Below, in pieces: positions 16,204 to 23,891 of a stretch of 64,000 nt of DNA (position 1 is the stretch's first letter; the number at the start of each line of letters is the position of its first letter). A program made the position numbers and the translations under genes. The notes below the pieces were generated by a model, which was not told the origin of the DNA, made no database searches, and was given only the letters and a program-made list of their open reading frames with translations. This DNA comes from DATLFP01 sp035540955 (lineage in GTDB: Bacteria > Actinomycetota > Acidimicrobiia > Acidimicrobiales > CADCSY01): the NCBI GenBank assembly GCA_035540955.1, contig DATLFP010000009.1, positions 1 to 64,000 of the forward strand. Reading direction: 5' to 3'.

Positions 16204-17402
16204 GCCGACCGCCGCAGCTGGGCGGACCATCCGAGCATCTCGAGCAGCCTGCGCGCGAACGCGTCGGAGATCCTGTCAGGTGCGAGCGCGGCCCGGTGCT
16301 CGACGATCGCCCGTCGGAGCGGCGCGAGGTCCGTCGTGAGTGCAGCATGCATGGCGTCGGTCAGGTCCTGTCGGTCGGGTTGGTAGGAGAGCACGCCCGG
16401 CATCGCGGCCAGGCCGGCAAGGCCTCCGCGAGCGGCCACGAGCACGGGCACGCCGAACGTGACAGCGAGCATCGCCGCGCCCGAGTTCAGCGCCTGGCGG
16501 TACGGCAGTACGGCGACGTCCGCGGCGCGGTAGTAGTACTGCACGTCTTCGATCGGCACCCGGGCGATCTCGACGGTCGCGTCGAGGCGTCCCGCCGCCC
16601 ACACGCGCAGCTCGGAGCCGAATCGCTCGTCCGGCGCGTTGCCGGCAATGACCAGTCGCGCCGGCCGGTCGAGGTCGCGGGACGCGAGTCGTTCGAACGC
16701 CGCGAGCAGCTCCTCCACGCCCTTGTACGGCTGCAACGAACCGAAGAGCAGGAAGACGACCTCGCCGGGCCTGACTCCGAGCTCGCTGCGGGCCTCGGCC
16801 CGGCTCACGTGATCGGGATAGGCGCCGGCGTAGGTGGGATGCGGCACGTGGAAGACCTTGTGCTCGGGGATGGGCGCGCGCTCCCGGAACAGGTCGACGG
16901 TGTCGTCGGTCATGACGTGCACGGCGTCTGCGGCGGCGATCAGCGCCTGCCGCAGGGCGATCTCGTGGTCGAGGTGGCGGGCGTCGTGCGGCAGCACGTT
17001 GTGGGCCGTCCACACCAGACGGTGACCCTGGCGCTGCACGGCGTCGAGCTGGTCGGAGAACGTCGCAACGAGATCGTCGGCCTCGGCCTCGCTCTCGGCC
17101 CCCGCCAGCACGTTCGCGATCCAGTGGAGGTGACAGACCACCCGACCGGGCCACGGGAGCTCGGCGAGCTCACCGATGGTCTTGACCGGGAGCGTGCCGA
17201 CGCCATGGTCGATGGTGCGTCCGTACAGCAGGGCTTGGAACGGGTTGGTGCGGGCCGGAGGTGTGTAGGCGAGCAGGACCGCGTGCGGGTCGTCGTCGTC
17301 GCCTCCGCCGAGCCGGTATCCCCTCGCCTCCAGCTCCATGGCCAGCTCGGCAACGGCGTCGAGGATGCTCTGCTCGTTCCGCAGCACGCGTCCGGTCCTC
17401 AT
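16200..17402 (-). CDS. GT4-like glycosyltransferase
   Basis: 400-residue GT-B fold transferase. The N-terminal half has CHLHWIANVLAG and LVWTAHNVLPHD, typical of retaining GT4/mannosyltransferase-like enzymes. The C-terminal half has FLLFGSLQPYKGVEELLAAF, RLVIAGNAP and ADVAVLPYRQALNSGAAMLAVTFGVPVL for nucleotide-sugar binding. No membrane segment is seen. It is the first gene of the four-gene minus operon and diverges from the pyruvyl transferase across 65 bp. Donor and acceptor cannot be told from sequence. Confidence 0.86.
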   Translation of the reverse strand: MRTGRVLRNEQSILDAVAELAMELEARGYRLGGGDDDDPHAVLLAYTPPARTNPFQALLYGRTIDHGVGTLPVKTIGELAELPWPGRVVCHLHWIANVLAGAESEAEADDLVATFSDQLDAVQRQGHRLVWTAHNVLPHDARHLDHEIALRQALIAAADAVHVMTDDTVDLFRERAPIPEHKVFHVPHPTYAGAYPDHVSRAEARSELGVRPGEVVFLLFGSLQPYKGVEELLAAFERLASRDLDRPARLVIAGNAPDERFGSELRVWAAGRLDATVEIARVPIEDVQYYYRAADVAVLPYRQALNSGAAMLAVTFGVPVLVAARGGLAGLAAMPGVLSYQPDRQDLTDAMHAALTTDLAPLRRAIVEHRAALAPDRISDAFARRLLEMLGWSAQLRRSA

Positions 17403-17467
17403 GCTCGGACCTCACGCGGCCTCGTCGACCGGTCGGAAGGGGCGGGGTGCGATGCGATGATGGATCC

Positions 17468-18508
17468 ATGACGGACACGGCACCGACGTCGTCGAAGCCG
17501 CGCGTTGGCGTGGTCGGGTTCATCGGCTGGGGGAACTTCGGCGACGAGCTGTTCATGCTCGTCCACCGGCAGTTCCTGTCGGCGGACTTCGACGTCGACC
17601 TGCTGCACGATCGCTTCGAGAAGCCGTACTTCAGCCGCCCGGTCGCCGAGGTCGTCGACGAGGTCGACGCCGTCGTGATCGGGGGCGGCGATCTCGTCAT
17701 CCCGTGGCAGCTGTCGGAGCTCTACTGGCGCCGCGAGCTGTTGGAGCGCCCGGTGTTCCTGACGGGCATCGGCGTCCCCCGCTGGGGCGGCTACTCGCGT
17801 GCGGTGGTCGACACCATGAAGGAGTTCATCCAGCACCCCAACGTCCGCTACATCGGAGTCCGCGACGAGCCCAGTCGCGACTGGGTGCAACGGCACCTGC
17901 AGCCGAAGATCGAGATCGACTGTGCCCCCGACATCGTGTGCTCGCTCGATCTGCCGGCAGTCCAGCCGACCGACGAGCGGATCCTCGGCGTCGTCACCCG
18001 GAAGCGACGGAACGAGGGCGACGACTTCCTGTGGCTCGAGCGCCTCTGCGAGAAGGCGGCCCGGCTCGACTACCGCATCCACCACCTCGTGCTCGGAACC
18101 GGCGGCACCGGAGCGGCCGACGAGGCGGTCGAGGCCGAGTTCAGGTTCCCGGGGAAGCAGACGGTGCGCACCGACGATCTGCTCGAGCTGTGCCGCGCCG
18201 TCGGTCGCTGCACGGCGCTGGCCAGCATGAAGTTCCACGGCTCGGTCGTGGCCGCGATGTACGGCGTCCCGTCGCTCGTCCTCTCCCCGACGGACAAGAA
18301 CCGCAACTTCATGAACATGATCGACCGCCCCGAGCTGCTCTCGAACCTGTCCGACCCGCACCTCCCCGATCGCTTCTCGCCGTACCTTCCTCGCATCCCT
18401 CGCCAGACGCGAGACTGGCTCCGGGAGACCTCGACCGCGGCGATGTTGCGGCTGGTCGAATCGATCCGCCAGGAAGTCGGCGCGGTGCGGCCTCATCGCG
18501 TGCACTGA
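17468..18508 (+). CDS. Polysaccharide pyruvyl transferase family protein
   Basis: 346-residue protein of the CsaB/WcaK pyruvyl-transferase superfamily, which adds ketal pyruvate from phosphoenolpyruvate to sugar residues. Motifs are GFIGWGNFGDELFML at the N-terminus, VVIGGGDLVIP, GVRDEPSRDWVQ, and SMKFHGSVVAAMYGVPSLVL near the C-terminus. Pyruvylation would put a negative charge on the glycan made by the neighbouring operons. It overlaps the stop of the opposing GT4 gene by 16 nt and shares a short divergent promoter region with the GT4 at 16200-17402. Confidence 0.88.
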   Translation: MTDTAPTSSKPRVGVVGFIGWGNFGDELFMLVHRQFLSADFDVDLLHDRFEKPYFSRPVAEVVDEVDAVVIGGGDLVIPWQLSELYWRRELLERPVFLTGIGVPRWGGYSRAVVDTMKEFIQHPNVRYIGVRDEPSRDWVQRHLQPKIEIDCAPDIVCSLDLPAVQPTDERILGVVTRKRRNEGDDFLWLERLCEKAARLDYRIHHLVLGTGGTGAADEAVEAEFRFPGKQTVRTDDLLELCRAVGRCTALASMKFHGSVVAAMYGVPSLVLSPTDKNRNFMNMIDRPELLSNLSDPHLPDRFSPYLPRIPRQTRDWLRETSTAAMLRLVESIRQEVGAVRPHRVH

Positions 18509-20838
18509 CGATCGTCGAGCAGCGACCGGTACAGGTCGAGGTACCGCTCGGCGTTCCGGTCCCACGTGCGCTCCTGCTGGATCCACGTGCGCCCGGCGGT
18601 CCCGAGTCTCCGGCGTCGTGCAGGTGACGCGAGCAGCTCGTCGATCCGACGTGCCAGGTCGCGTTCGTCCCCGGGGCGGAACAGCAGGCCCCGCTCCTCG
18701 GCGCCGACGATCTCCCGCAGCGACGGAAGGTCGGCGACGATCATCGCGCGCTCGAGCGCGAGGGCCTCGTAGGGCTTCAGGGGCGTCACGTGATCGGCGG
18801 CGTAGTCGGGACGGCGGGGCACGACGAACACGTCGATGAGCGAGTAGTAGCGGTGGATGTCGCGGTGGTCGACCTCTCCGGTGAACACCACCCGATCACG
18901 GATCCCCAGCGACCGGGTCAGCCGCTCCATGCTCGGGCGGTCGGGTCCTTCTCCGACCAAGAGGCACCGGACGTCGGGGCGAGCGCGCGCCACCTCGGCG
19001 AAGCCACGCAGGAGCACGTCGTGCCCCTCGCGGTGCGAGATGTTGGAGATGTAGCCGACGATCGGGGCGTCGACGGCGATGCCCAGCCGCTGCTTCAGGT
19101 CGACGTCGGGACCGGCGACCTCGAAGACGCCGATGTCGACGGCGTTCGGCACCACGGTGATCTTCCACTCGGGCACTCCCCGCTCGACGAGCACGGCCGC
19201 CATCGCGTTGGAGATGGTCACGACGGCGTCGGCCTCGGCCATGCATCGGTTCTCCTGGGCGATGCGGAGCCGGGTCCACTCGCGCGTCAGCTTGTCGTGC
19301 AGCCGGGGTGAGCCCCACAGGTGCTCGTGGAGCGAACGGACCTCGTACACCAGCGGGAGATCGAAGTGGCGGGCGAGGGCGATCCCCTTGAGCGCGAGCT
19401 CGTAGCCCCGAAACCCGGAAGCGGCGTGGATGAGGTCGGCGCCCCGCCGGCGGATCACGGCGGCGGTGGCGACGGCATCGAGGGTGAGGCGCCGGTCGAG
19501 GGGGAGCGAGGTGCTGTCGCCGGGCATCCGGAGGTGGACGTGACGCACGCCTTCGACGTCGTGCTCGTCGGAGAAGTCGTCGCGGCCGTGACTGGCGGGG
19601 TACCCGAGCGGGGTGACGACGTACGGGGCGAGCCCGAGCTCACGCTGCGAGCGGACCACGTTGAGGTTCCGGATGGCCCCGCCCGTGCTCTCGAACGGGT
19701 AGCTCACCTTGAACAGATGGCACGGCTGGATCGTCTCGTGCGCGGTGGGGGCGGCCGCCGAGCGTCCCGGGACCTCGGGCAACCACTCGGTGTCCAGCTC
19801 CCGCAGGGTCCCGACGGCCCGCGTGTACGCCGCCGTCGCCTGCTCCGAGCCGGACACGAGTGCGAGCTCGCGCAGCGTCTCGGCGTGGTCCGAGAGCCGG
19901 CCCTCGGCGAGCTGGAGGCGGGCGAGCATCCGGAGGGAGTCAGCATCGGCGTCGCCGCTGGCGATGCGCCGCCCCAGGGCGGGTCCGGTGATCGGCTCCA
20001 CCACGGGCTGGCCGCCGAGGAAGAGGACGTCGTCCACCGCGCGGTCCCACGCCCGGAACTGCAGGCGGACCATCGTCGACCTGCCGGGCGGTTCGAGGAG
20101 ACACGCAAAGGGGCTCACCGAGCCACCGGCGGTCGTCGGAAGGTACCGGTACCAGCCGATGTCGTCGCGCGCCGAGCGCGCGAGGTGGCGGTACGGCCCG
20201 GGGATGGCCTGGCCCTCGCCGTCAACGAACTCGACGGCGACGAGCACGGCCCGCGCCGACGGTGTCTCGGTCCCGACGATCGTTCCCGACAGCAGGTACG
20301 AGCGGTCGTCGGTGACGGTGAGGTGCACCTCGATCGGCTCGTTGGTGGTGAGCTGCAGGGGGCCGGCCGACGCCCGGCGCTTCGCCCGCGAGGTCTTCTT
20401 CGCCACTGGGGGTGGCAACACCGGGCTGACCGACACGCGCGTGTCGGTGGGCCCCGGACGCTCGAGCAGGAACACCAGGCCGCCGACCTCGTCGAACGCC
20501 ACCAGGCTGCAGGCGCTGTCGAGGTAGCGATGGAGCTCGTCGTAGTAGTCGAGCCACCAGAGCGCCCAGGTCGGCAGCACGAAGTACCGCGCCCCGCCCT
20601 CGCGGAGCAGCTCGAGGTGGGCGACGGCCTCGCCACCGGTCGCCGGGTTGTACCCGAGCCACGAGCCGTCGTCGGCCTGGGGGAAGTGCATGCCGACGGC
20701 GTCGCCGACGGCGAGCAAGGCGTCGTCGCCGCGGGTGACCACGAGCACGCGCTCGCCGGCGGGCACGGTGCGGCGGACGAGGTCGACGGTCCGCTCGCTG
20801 GCGCGCTCGGTGCGGGCGTCCTGCTCCAGGGCGGTCAT
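18493..20838 (-). CDS. Fusion of an uncharacterised domain, a beta-rich region and a GT4 glycosyltransferase
   Basis: 781-residue protein. The C-terminal about 400 residues are a classic GT4: HAASGFRGYELALKG, VVTISNAMAAVLVERG, VVPNAVDIGVF, GYISNISHREGHDVLLRGFAEV, LLVGEGPD and the EX7E-like PLKPYEALALERAMIVADL. The N-terminal about 18-135 residues match the C-terminal domain of the sulfotransferase fusion at 23888-26008 (VTRGDD...HFPQADDG...ALWWLDYYDELHRYL...LVAFDEVGGLVFLL). Between them lies a region that looks beta-rich with helical repeat-like segments. ATG 20838 overlaps the upstream gene by 4 nt. It is the last gene of the large glycan operon. Confidence 0.85.
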   Translation of the reverse strand: MTALEQDARTERASERTVDLVRRTVPAGERVLVVTRGDDALLAVGDAVGMHFPQADDGSWLGYNPATGGEAVAHLELLREGGARYFVLPTWALWWLDYYDELHRYLDSACSLVAFDEVGGLVFLLERPGPTDTRVSVSPVLPPPVAKKTSRAKRRASAGPLQLTTNEPIEVHLTVTDDRSYLLSGTIVGTETPSARAVLVAVEFVDGEGQAIPGPYRHLARSARDDIGWYRYLPTTAGGSVSPFACLLEPPGRSTMVRLQFRAWDRAVDDVLFLGGQPVVEPITGPALGRRIASGDADADSLRMLARLQLAEGRLSDHAETLRELALVSGSEQATAAYTRAVGTLRELDTEWLPEVPGRSAAAPTAHETIQPCHLFKVSYPFESTGGAIRNLNVVRSQRELGLAPYVVTPLGYPASHGRDDFSDEHDVEGVRHVHLRMPGDSTSLPLDRRLTLDAVATAAVIRRRGADLIHAASGFRGYELALKGIALARHFDLPLVYEVRSLHEHLWGSPRLHDKLTREWTRLRIAQENRCMAEADAVVTISNAMAAVLVERGVPEWKITVVPNAVDIGVFEVAGPDVDLKQRLGIAVDAPIVGYISNISHREGHDVLLRGFAEVARARPDVRCLLVGEGPDRPSMERLTRSLGIRDRVVFTGEVDHRDIHRYYSLIDVFVVPRRPDYAADHVTPLKPYEALALERAMIVADLPSLREIVGAEERGLLFRPGDERDLARRIDELLASPARRRRLGTAGRTWIQQERTWDRNAERYLDLYRSLLDDRQCTR

Positions 20839-21968
20839 CGGGTCGCCTCGAGGACGGCTTCGAGCACGGCGCCGAGCACGCGATCGCTGTCGAGGTGCTC
20901 CTCCGCGATCCGACGGGCGGCGACCCGGTGGCGCTCCGGCTCGGCGAGGACGTCGGCCATGGCCGCGGCGGCGCCGTCCGCGGAGTCGAACCCCAACAGC
21001 CCGGCGTCGGCCGGAAGGTGCTCGCTCCATCCGGTGTCCTGGGCGACCACGGGACGCCCGCTCGCCAGGTAGCAGGCCGAGCGATCGCTGAACCACCCCG
21101 ATCGGGACACGACGTAGCCCTCCTTGGCGATGGCGAGCTCACCGAGCGAGCCCTGGATGAACGACCGGTAGGCGTCGGGGTCGTGGGCAACCGCTTCCGG
21201 ATCGAGCCATCGCCATCCGTGCTCTTCGAGCAGGGCGACGTCCTTGTGCTCGCCGGGGTGGATCCCGAGCGCGGGTAGCAGCGCCGCGGGGGCGAGGCGC
21301 GGGAGCTCGACGAACGCCCGCCACGCGTGGGCCTTCTGGCCGTGGCGCACCCCGTCGTGCTCGACCGACCCGTAGCCCCGCCAGCTGGCGACGGTGGTGA
21401 ACGCCGGGGTCGTCACCGGCCCGGCTGCCGGCCAGGCGGTCAGCACGACGGGGGGCAGCGTGGTGAGCCAGCGGCGCCCGTCCGTCGGGATGGTGTTCTC
21501 GGCGGCGCCGATGTTCAGCCCGACGGTCACGAAGTGCGTGTGGCCGTCGAAGCCCATGTCGATCCCGTCGGCCTGCCACAGCTGGGTGAACGCGGGGTCG
21601 AGGTCGAGATAGACGCGCGCCGGTGCCGGGTGCACGAGCTCGGAGTGGCGCAACATGCCGGCCACGTTGACGACGACGTCGGCGTGGCGGGCGAACGCCG
21701 CCAGCTGCGGGAACGGTACGCCCTCGGTCCGGCCTCGGCCGTCGACCAGCGCGGCGCGATCGGCGAGTCCGAAGTCGGCCGCCACCGAACGGAAGTAGGA
21801 CACGCTCGGTGGCCGGAGCACGTCGACCGGCTCCACCAGCACGACGTCGTGGCCGAGCCGTCGCAGCCCGAGCACCCACTGGAGCACGGCCCAGGTGGCG
21901 CCGCCGTGGTGGGGCACCCCTGCAACCATGCCGGCGACGACGATCCGCAGTCGGTCAGGGCGCAACAC
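20835..21968 (-). CDS. CgeB-like glycosyltransferase, paralog A
   Basis: 377-residue GT-B-like protein, one of three related transferases in this operon. Shared landmarks are an N-terminal AGMVAGVPHHGGATWAVLQWV loop, YLDLDPAFTQLW, TVASWRGYGSV, LPALGIHPGEHKDV and the C-terminal SGWFSDRSACYLASGRPV...DTGWSEHLP motif, which resembles the nucleotide-sugar site of CgeB-type GT1-like enzymes. The GTG at 21968 gives a 14-nt overlap with the upstream gene; a TTG at 21965 is an alternative. Substrate unknown. Confidence 0.78.
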   Translation of the reverse strand: MLRPDRLRIVVAGMVAGVPHHGGATWAVLQWVLGLRRLGHDVVLVEPVDVLRPPSVSYFRSVAADFGLADRAALVDGRGRTEGVPFPQLAAFARHADVVVNVAGMLRHSELVHPAPARVYLDLDPAFTQLWQADGIDMGFDGHTHFVTVGLNIGAAENTIPTDGRRWLTTLPPVVLTAWPAAGPVTTPAFTTVASWRGYGSVEHDGVRHGQKAHAWRAFVELPRLAPAALLPALGIHPGEHKDVALLEEHGWRWLDPEAVAHDPDAYRSFIQGSLGELAIAKEGYVVSRSGWFSDRSACYLASGRPVVAQDTGWSEHLPADAGLLGFDSADGAAAAMADVLAEPERHRVAARRIAEEHLDSDRVLGAVLEAVLEATR

Positions 21969-23076
21969 CGACCTCCTCGCAGAGCCGGCCGAGGACCCGC
22001 TTGGCGTCGAACCACTCGGCGGCGAGGGCGCGCGCCGCGCGGGCGTGGCGATCGACGTCGGCGGCGATGGCACGCGCACCGGCTACGGCCGCGTCGTCGT
22101 CGTCGAAGGCGAGGAGCCCTTCGCCCACGGGAAGCACCTCGGAGAAGCCGGTGTCCTGCACCAGGACCGGTCGGCCGGACGCGAGGTATCGCACGCTCCG
22201 GTCGCTGAACCAGCCGGTGCGCGGGTGCACGTACACCGCCTGGGCCACCGACAGCTCGGCGGGCGACGACTGGACGTAGGCGCGGAACGCGTGCGGGCTG
22301 CCGGCGGTGGCGGCCGGTTCGACCAGGTGCCAGCCGTTGCGCTCGAGCGCGGTGCGGTCGGCGTCGTCGCCGGGATGGATCTCGAGGCACAGCTCGAGGT
22401 CGGCCTCGACGCGGCGCGGGAGGTCGAGGAACCGCCGGAACTCGTGGGCCTTCGTGCCGAGGGTGTCGCCGCCGAACGCGACAGGGCCGTACGCGCCGCG
22501 CCATGACGCCACCGTCGTGAACCGGTCGCACGGCACGGGCGGCTGCACCGGCCAGTCGTCGAGCACGACGGGCTGCAGGGTGGGCCGCCAGGCGATGCCG
22601 TCGGTCGGGATGGCGCATCCCTTCGTGCCGATGAGGGCGCCGACCGTGTACCAGTGGTCGTGGCGCTCGAGGGGTGCGGTGCCGTCGGCGTGCCACAGCT
22701 GGGTGTAGCCGGGATCCAGGTCGACGAACACCGTCGTGGCCGGACCTTCGGTGAGCTTCGGGTCCGTCAGGTGGCCCGAGATGTTGAGCAGCAGCGCAGC
22801 GGAGGCGGCCAGGTCGACGAGCTGGGCGTGCGGCAGGCCGGCGGCGGTGCTGCCGTCGGCTCGCAGCAGCGTCGACCGGCACGTGAGCCCGAAGTCGCCC
22901 ATCACCTCGGCGAACCAGTCCTCGGCGTGGGCATCGGCACCCGGCGCCAGCTGCTCCACCACGTGCACGTCGAAGCCCAGCCGGGCGAGGCCGACGGCCC
23001 AGCTGAGTCGGGTCCACGCCGCCCCGCCGTTCCCCGGCTTGTTGGCCACGGCGCCGGCCACCAGCGCGGTCGTCAT
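21955..23076 (-). CDS. CgeB-like glycosyltransferase, paralog B
   Basis: 373-residue homologue of the preceding and of the 26005-27174 genes. It keeps GAVANKPGNGGAAWTRLSWAVG, FVDLDPGYTQLWHADG, TTVASWRGAYGPV, CLEIHPGDDADR and TGWFSDRSVRYLASGRPVL..DTGFSEVLP. The tandem position next to paralog A suggests duplication, with each enzyme adding a different residue to the glycan (inference). ATG 23076 overlaps the methyltransferase stop by 4 nt. Confidence 0.8.
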   Translation of the reverse strand: MTTALVAGAVANKPGNGGAAWTRLSWAVGLARLGFDVHVVEQLAPGADAHAEDWFAEVMGDFGLTCRSTLLRADGSTAAGLPHAQLVDLAASAALLLNISGHLTDPKLTEGPATTVFVDLDPGYTQLWHADGTAPLERHDHWYTVGALIGTKGCAIPTDGIAWRPTLQPVVLDDWPVQPPVPCDRFTTVASWRGAYGPVAFGGDTLGTKAHEFRRFLDLPRRVEADLELCLEIHPGDDADRTALERNGWHLVEPAATAGSPHAFRAYVQSSPAELSVAQAVYVHPRTGWFSDRSVRYLASGRPVLVQDTGFSEVLPVGEGLLAFDDDDAAVAGARAIAADVDRHARAARALAAEWFDAKRVLGRLCEEVGVAP

Positions 23077-23891
23077 CGCCGGACCGTCCTCGCCATGGTG
23101 GTGAGCCGGGGGAGCTGAACCTGTCGGTTGCCCGTTCCGGTGCCGACGACGCAGATCCCGATGCGATCGAGGTCGACGACGACGCGCACCGAGGGGTGGC
23201 GACGGAGCGCGGCCCATGCCCGCTCCATCCCGTCGGACCACGCGATGTCGTCGAACACCACGACCGCGGGGTCGGTGAGGTGGGGGACGATCTGGTCGAA
23301 GTACTCCTGGGTGGCGGCCTCGTCGTGGTGGCCGTCGATGAAGGCCAGGTCGAACGGTCCGGCCCGGTCGAGGACGTCGGCGAGCGTCGAGCGGAACAGC
23401 CCGGGGATCACGTCGACCGAGTGCAGACCCAGTTCCGAGAGGTGCTGCCGAGCGCGAGCCGCCAGCGTCGGCGCTCCCTCGAGCGTGGTGAGGGTGCCGC
23501 CGCCGTTCAGCTGGGCGCCGGCGGCGAGATAGGCCCCCGAGACGCCGAGGCACGTCCCGAGCTCGAGGATCCGTGCCGGGCGGAGCTCGCGGGCGAGCGC
23601 GAGGAGCACGAGCGCCCACGGCCCCTTCTTGCTGCGACGGGCGGCGACCTCACCGAGGACCATCGGCTTGGTGACGCCGCGGGCGTTCTGGAGCGCGGTG
23701 TCGATCTCCTCGGTCGACGCGTCGAGCCGGGCGCGCAGCGCCTCGATGGCGTCGACCCACCGGCGCTCGTCTGGCGTCAGCTCGTCGGTGACGGTGCGAG
23801 CCACCGCGGCGCCGAGCGCGCGCACGACGGGGTCGTCGTCGGCGCGCAGCGCCGCGAGGGCGTCGGGCAGGGCCGGGGACGAGAGCGTCAT
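23073..23891 (-). CDS. Class I SAM-dependent methyltransferase (methyltransf_24 type)
   Basis: 272-residue Rossmann methyltransferase related to O-methyltransferases. Motif I is RILELGTCLGVSGAYLAAG, the acidic SAM-ribose position is in LTTLEGAPTLAARA, and DLAFIDGHHDEAATQEYFDQ carries the metal-type acidic residues seen in MTase_24 enzymes. Position between glycosyltransferases suggests O-methylation of a sugar or terminal cap. ATG start overlaps the upstream fusion gene by 4 nt. Confidence 0.86.
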   Translation of the reverse strand: MTLSSPALPDALAALRADDDPVVRALGAAVARTVTDELTPDERRWVDAIEALRARLDASTEEIDTALQNARGVTKPMVLGEVAARRSKKGPWALVLLALARELRPARILELGTCLGVSGAYLAAGAQLNGGGTLTTLEGAPTLAARARQHLSELGLHSVDVIPGLFRSTLADVLDRAGPFDLAFIDGHHDEAATQEYFDQIVPHLTDPAVVVFDDIAWSDGMERAWAALRRHPSVRVVVDLDRIGICVVGTGTGNRQVQLPRLTTMARTVRR

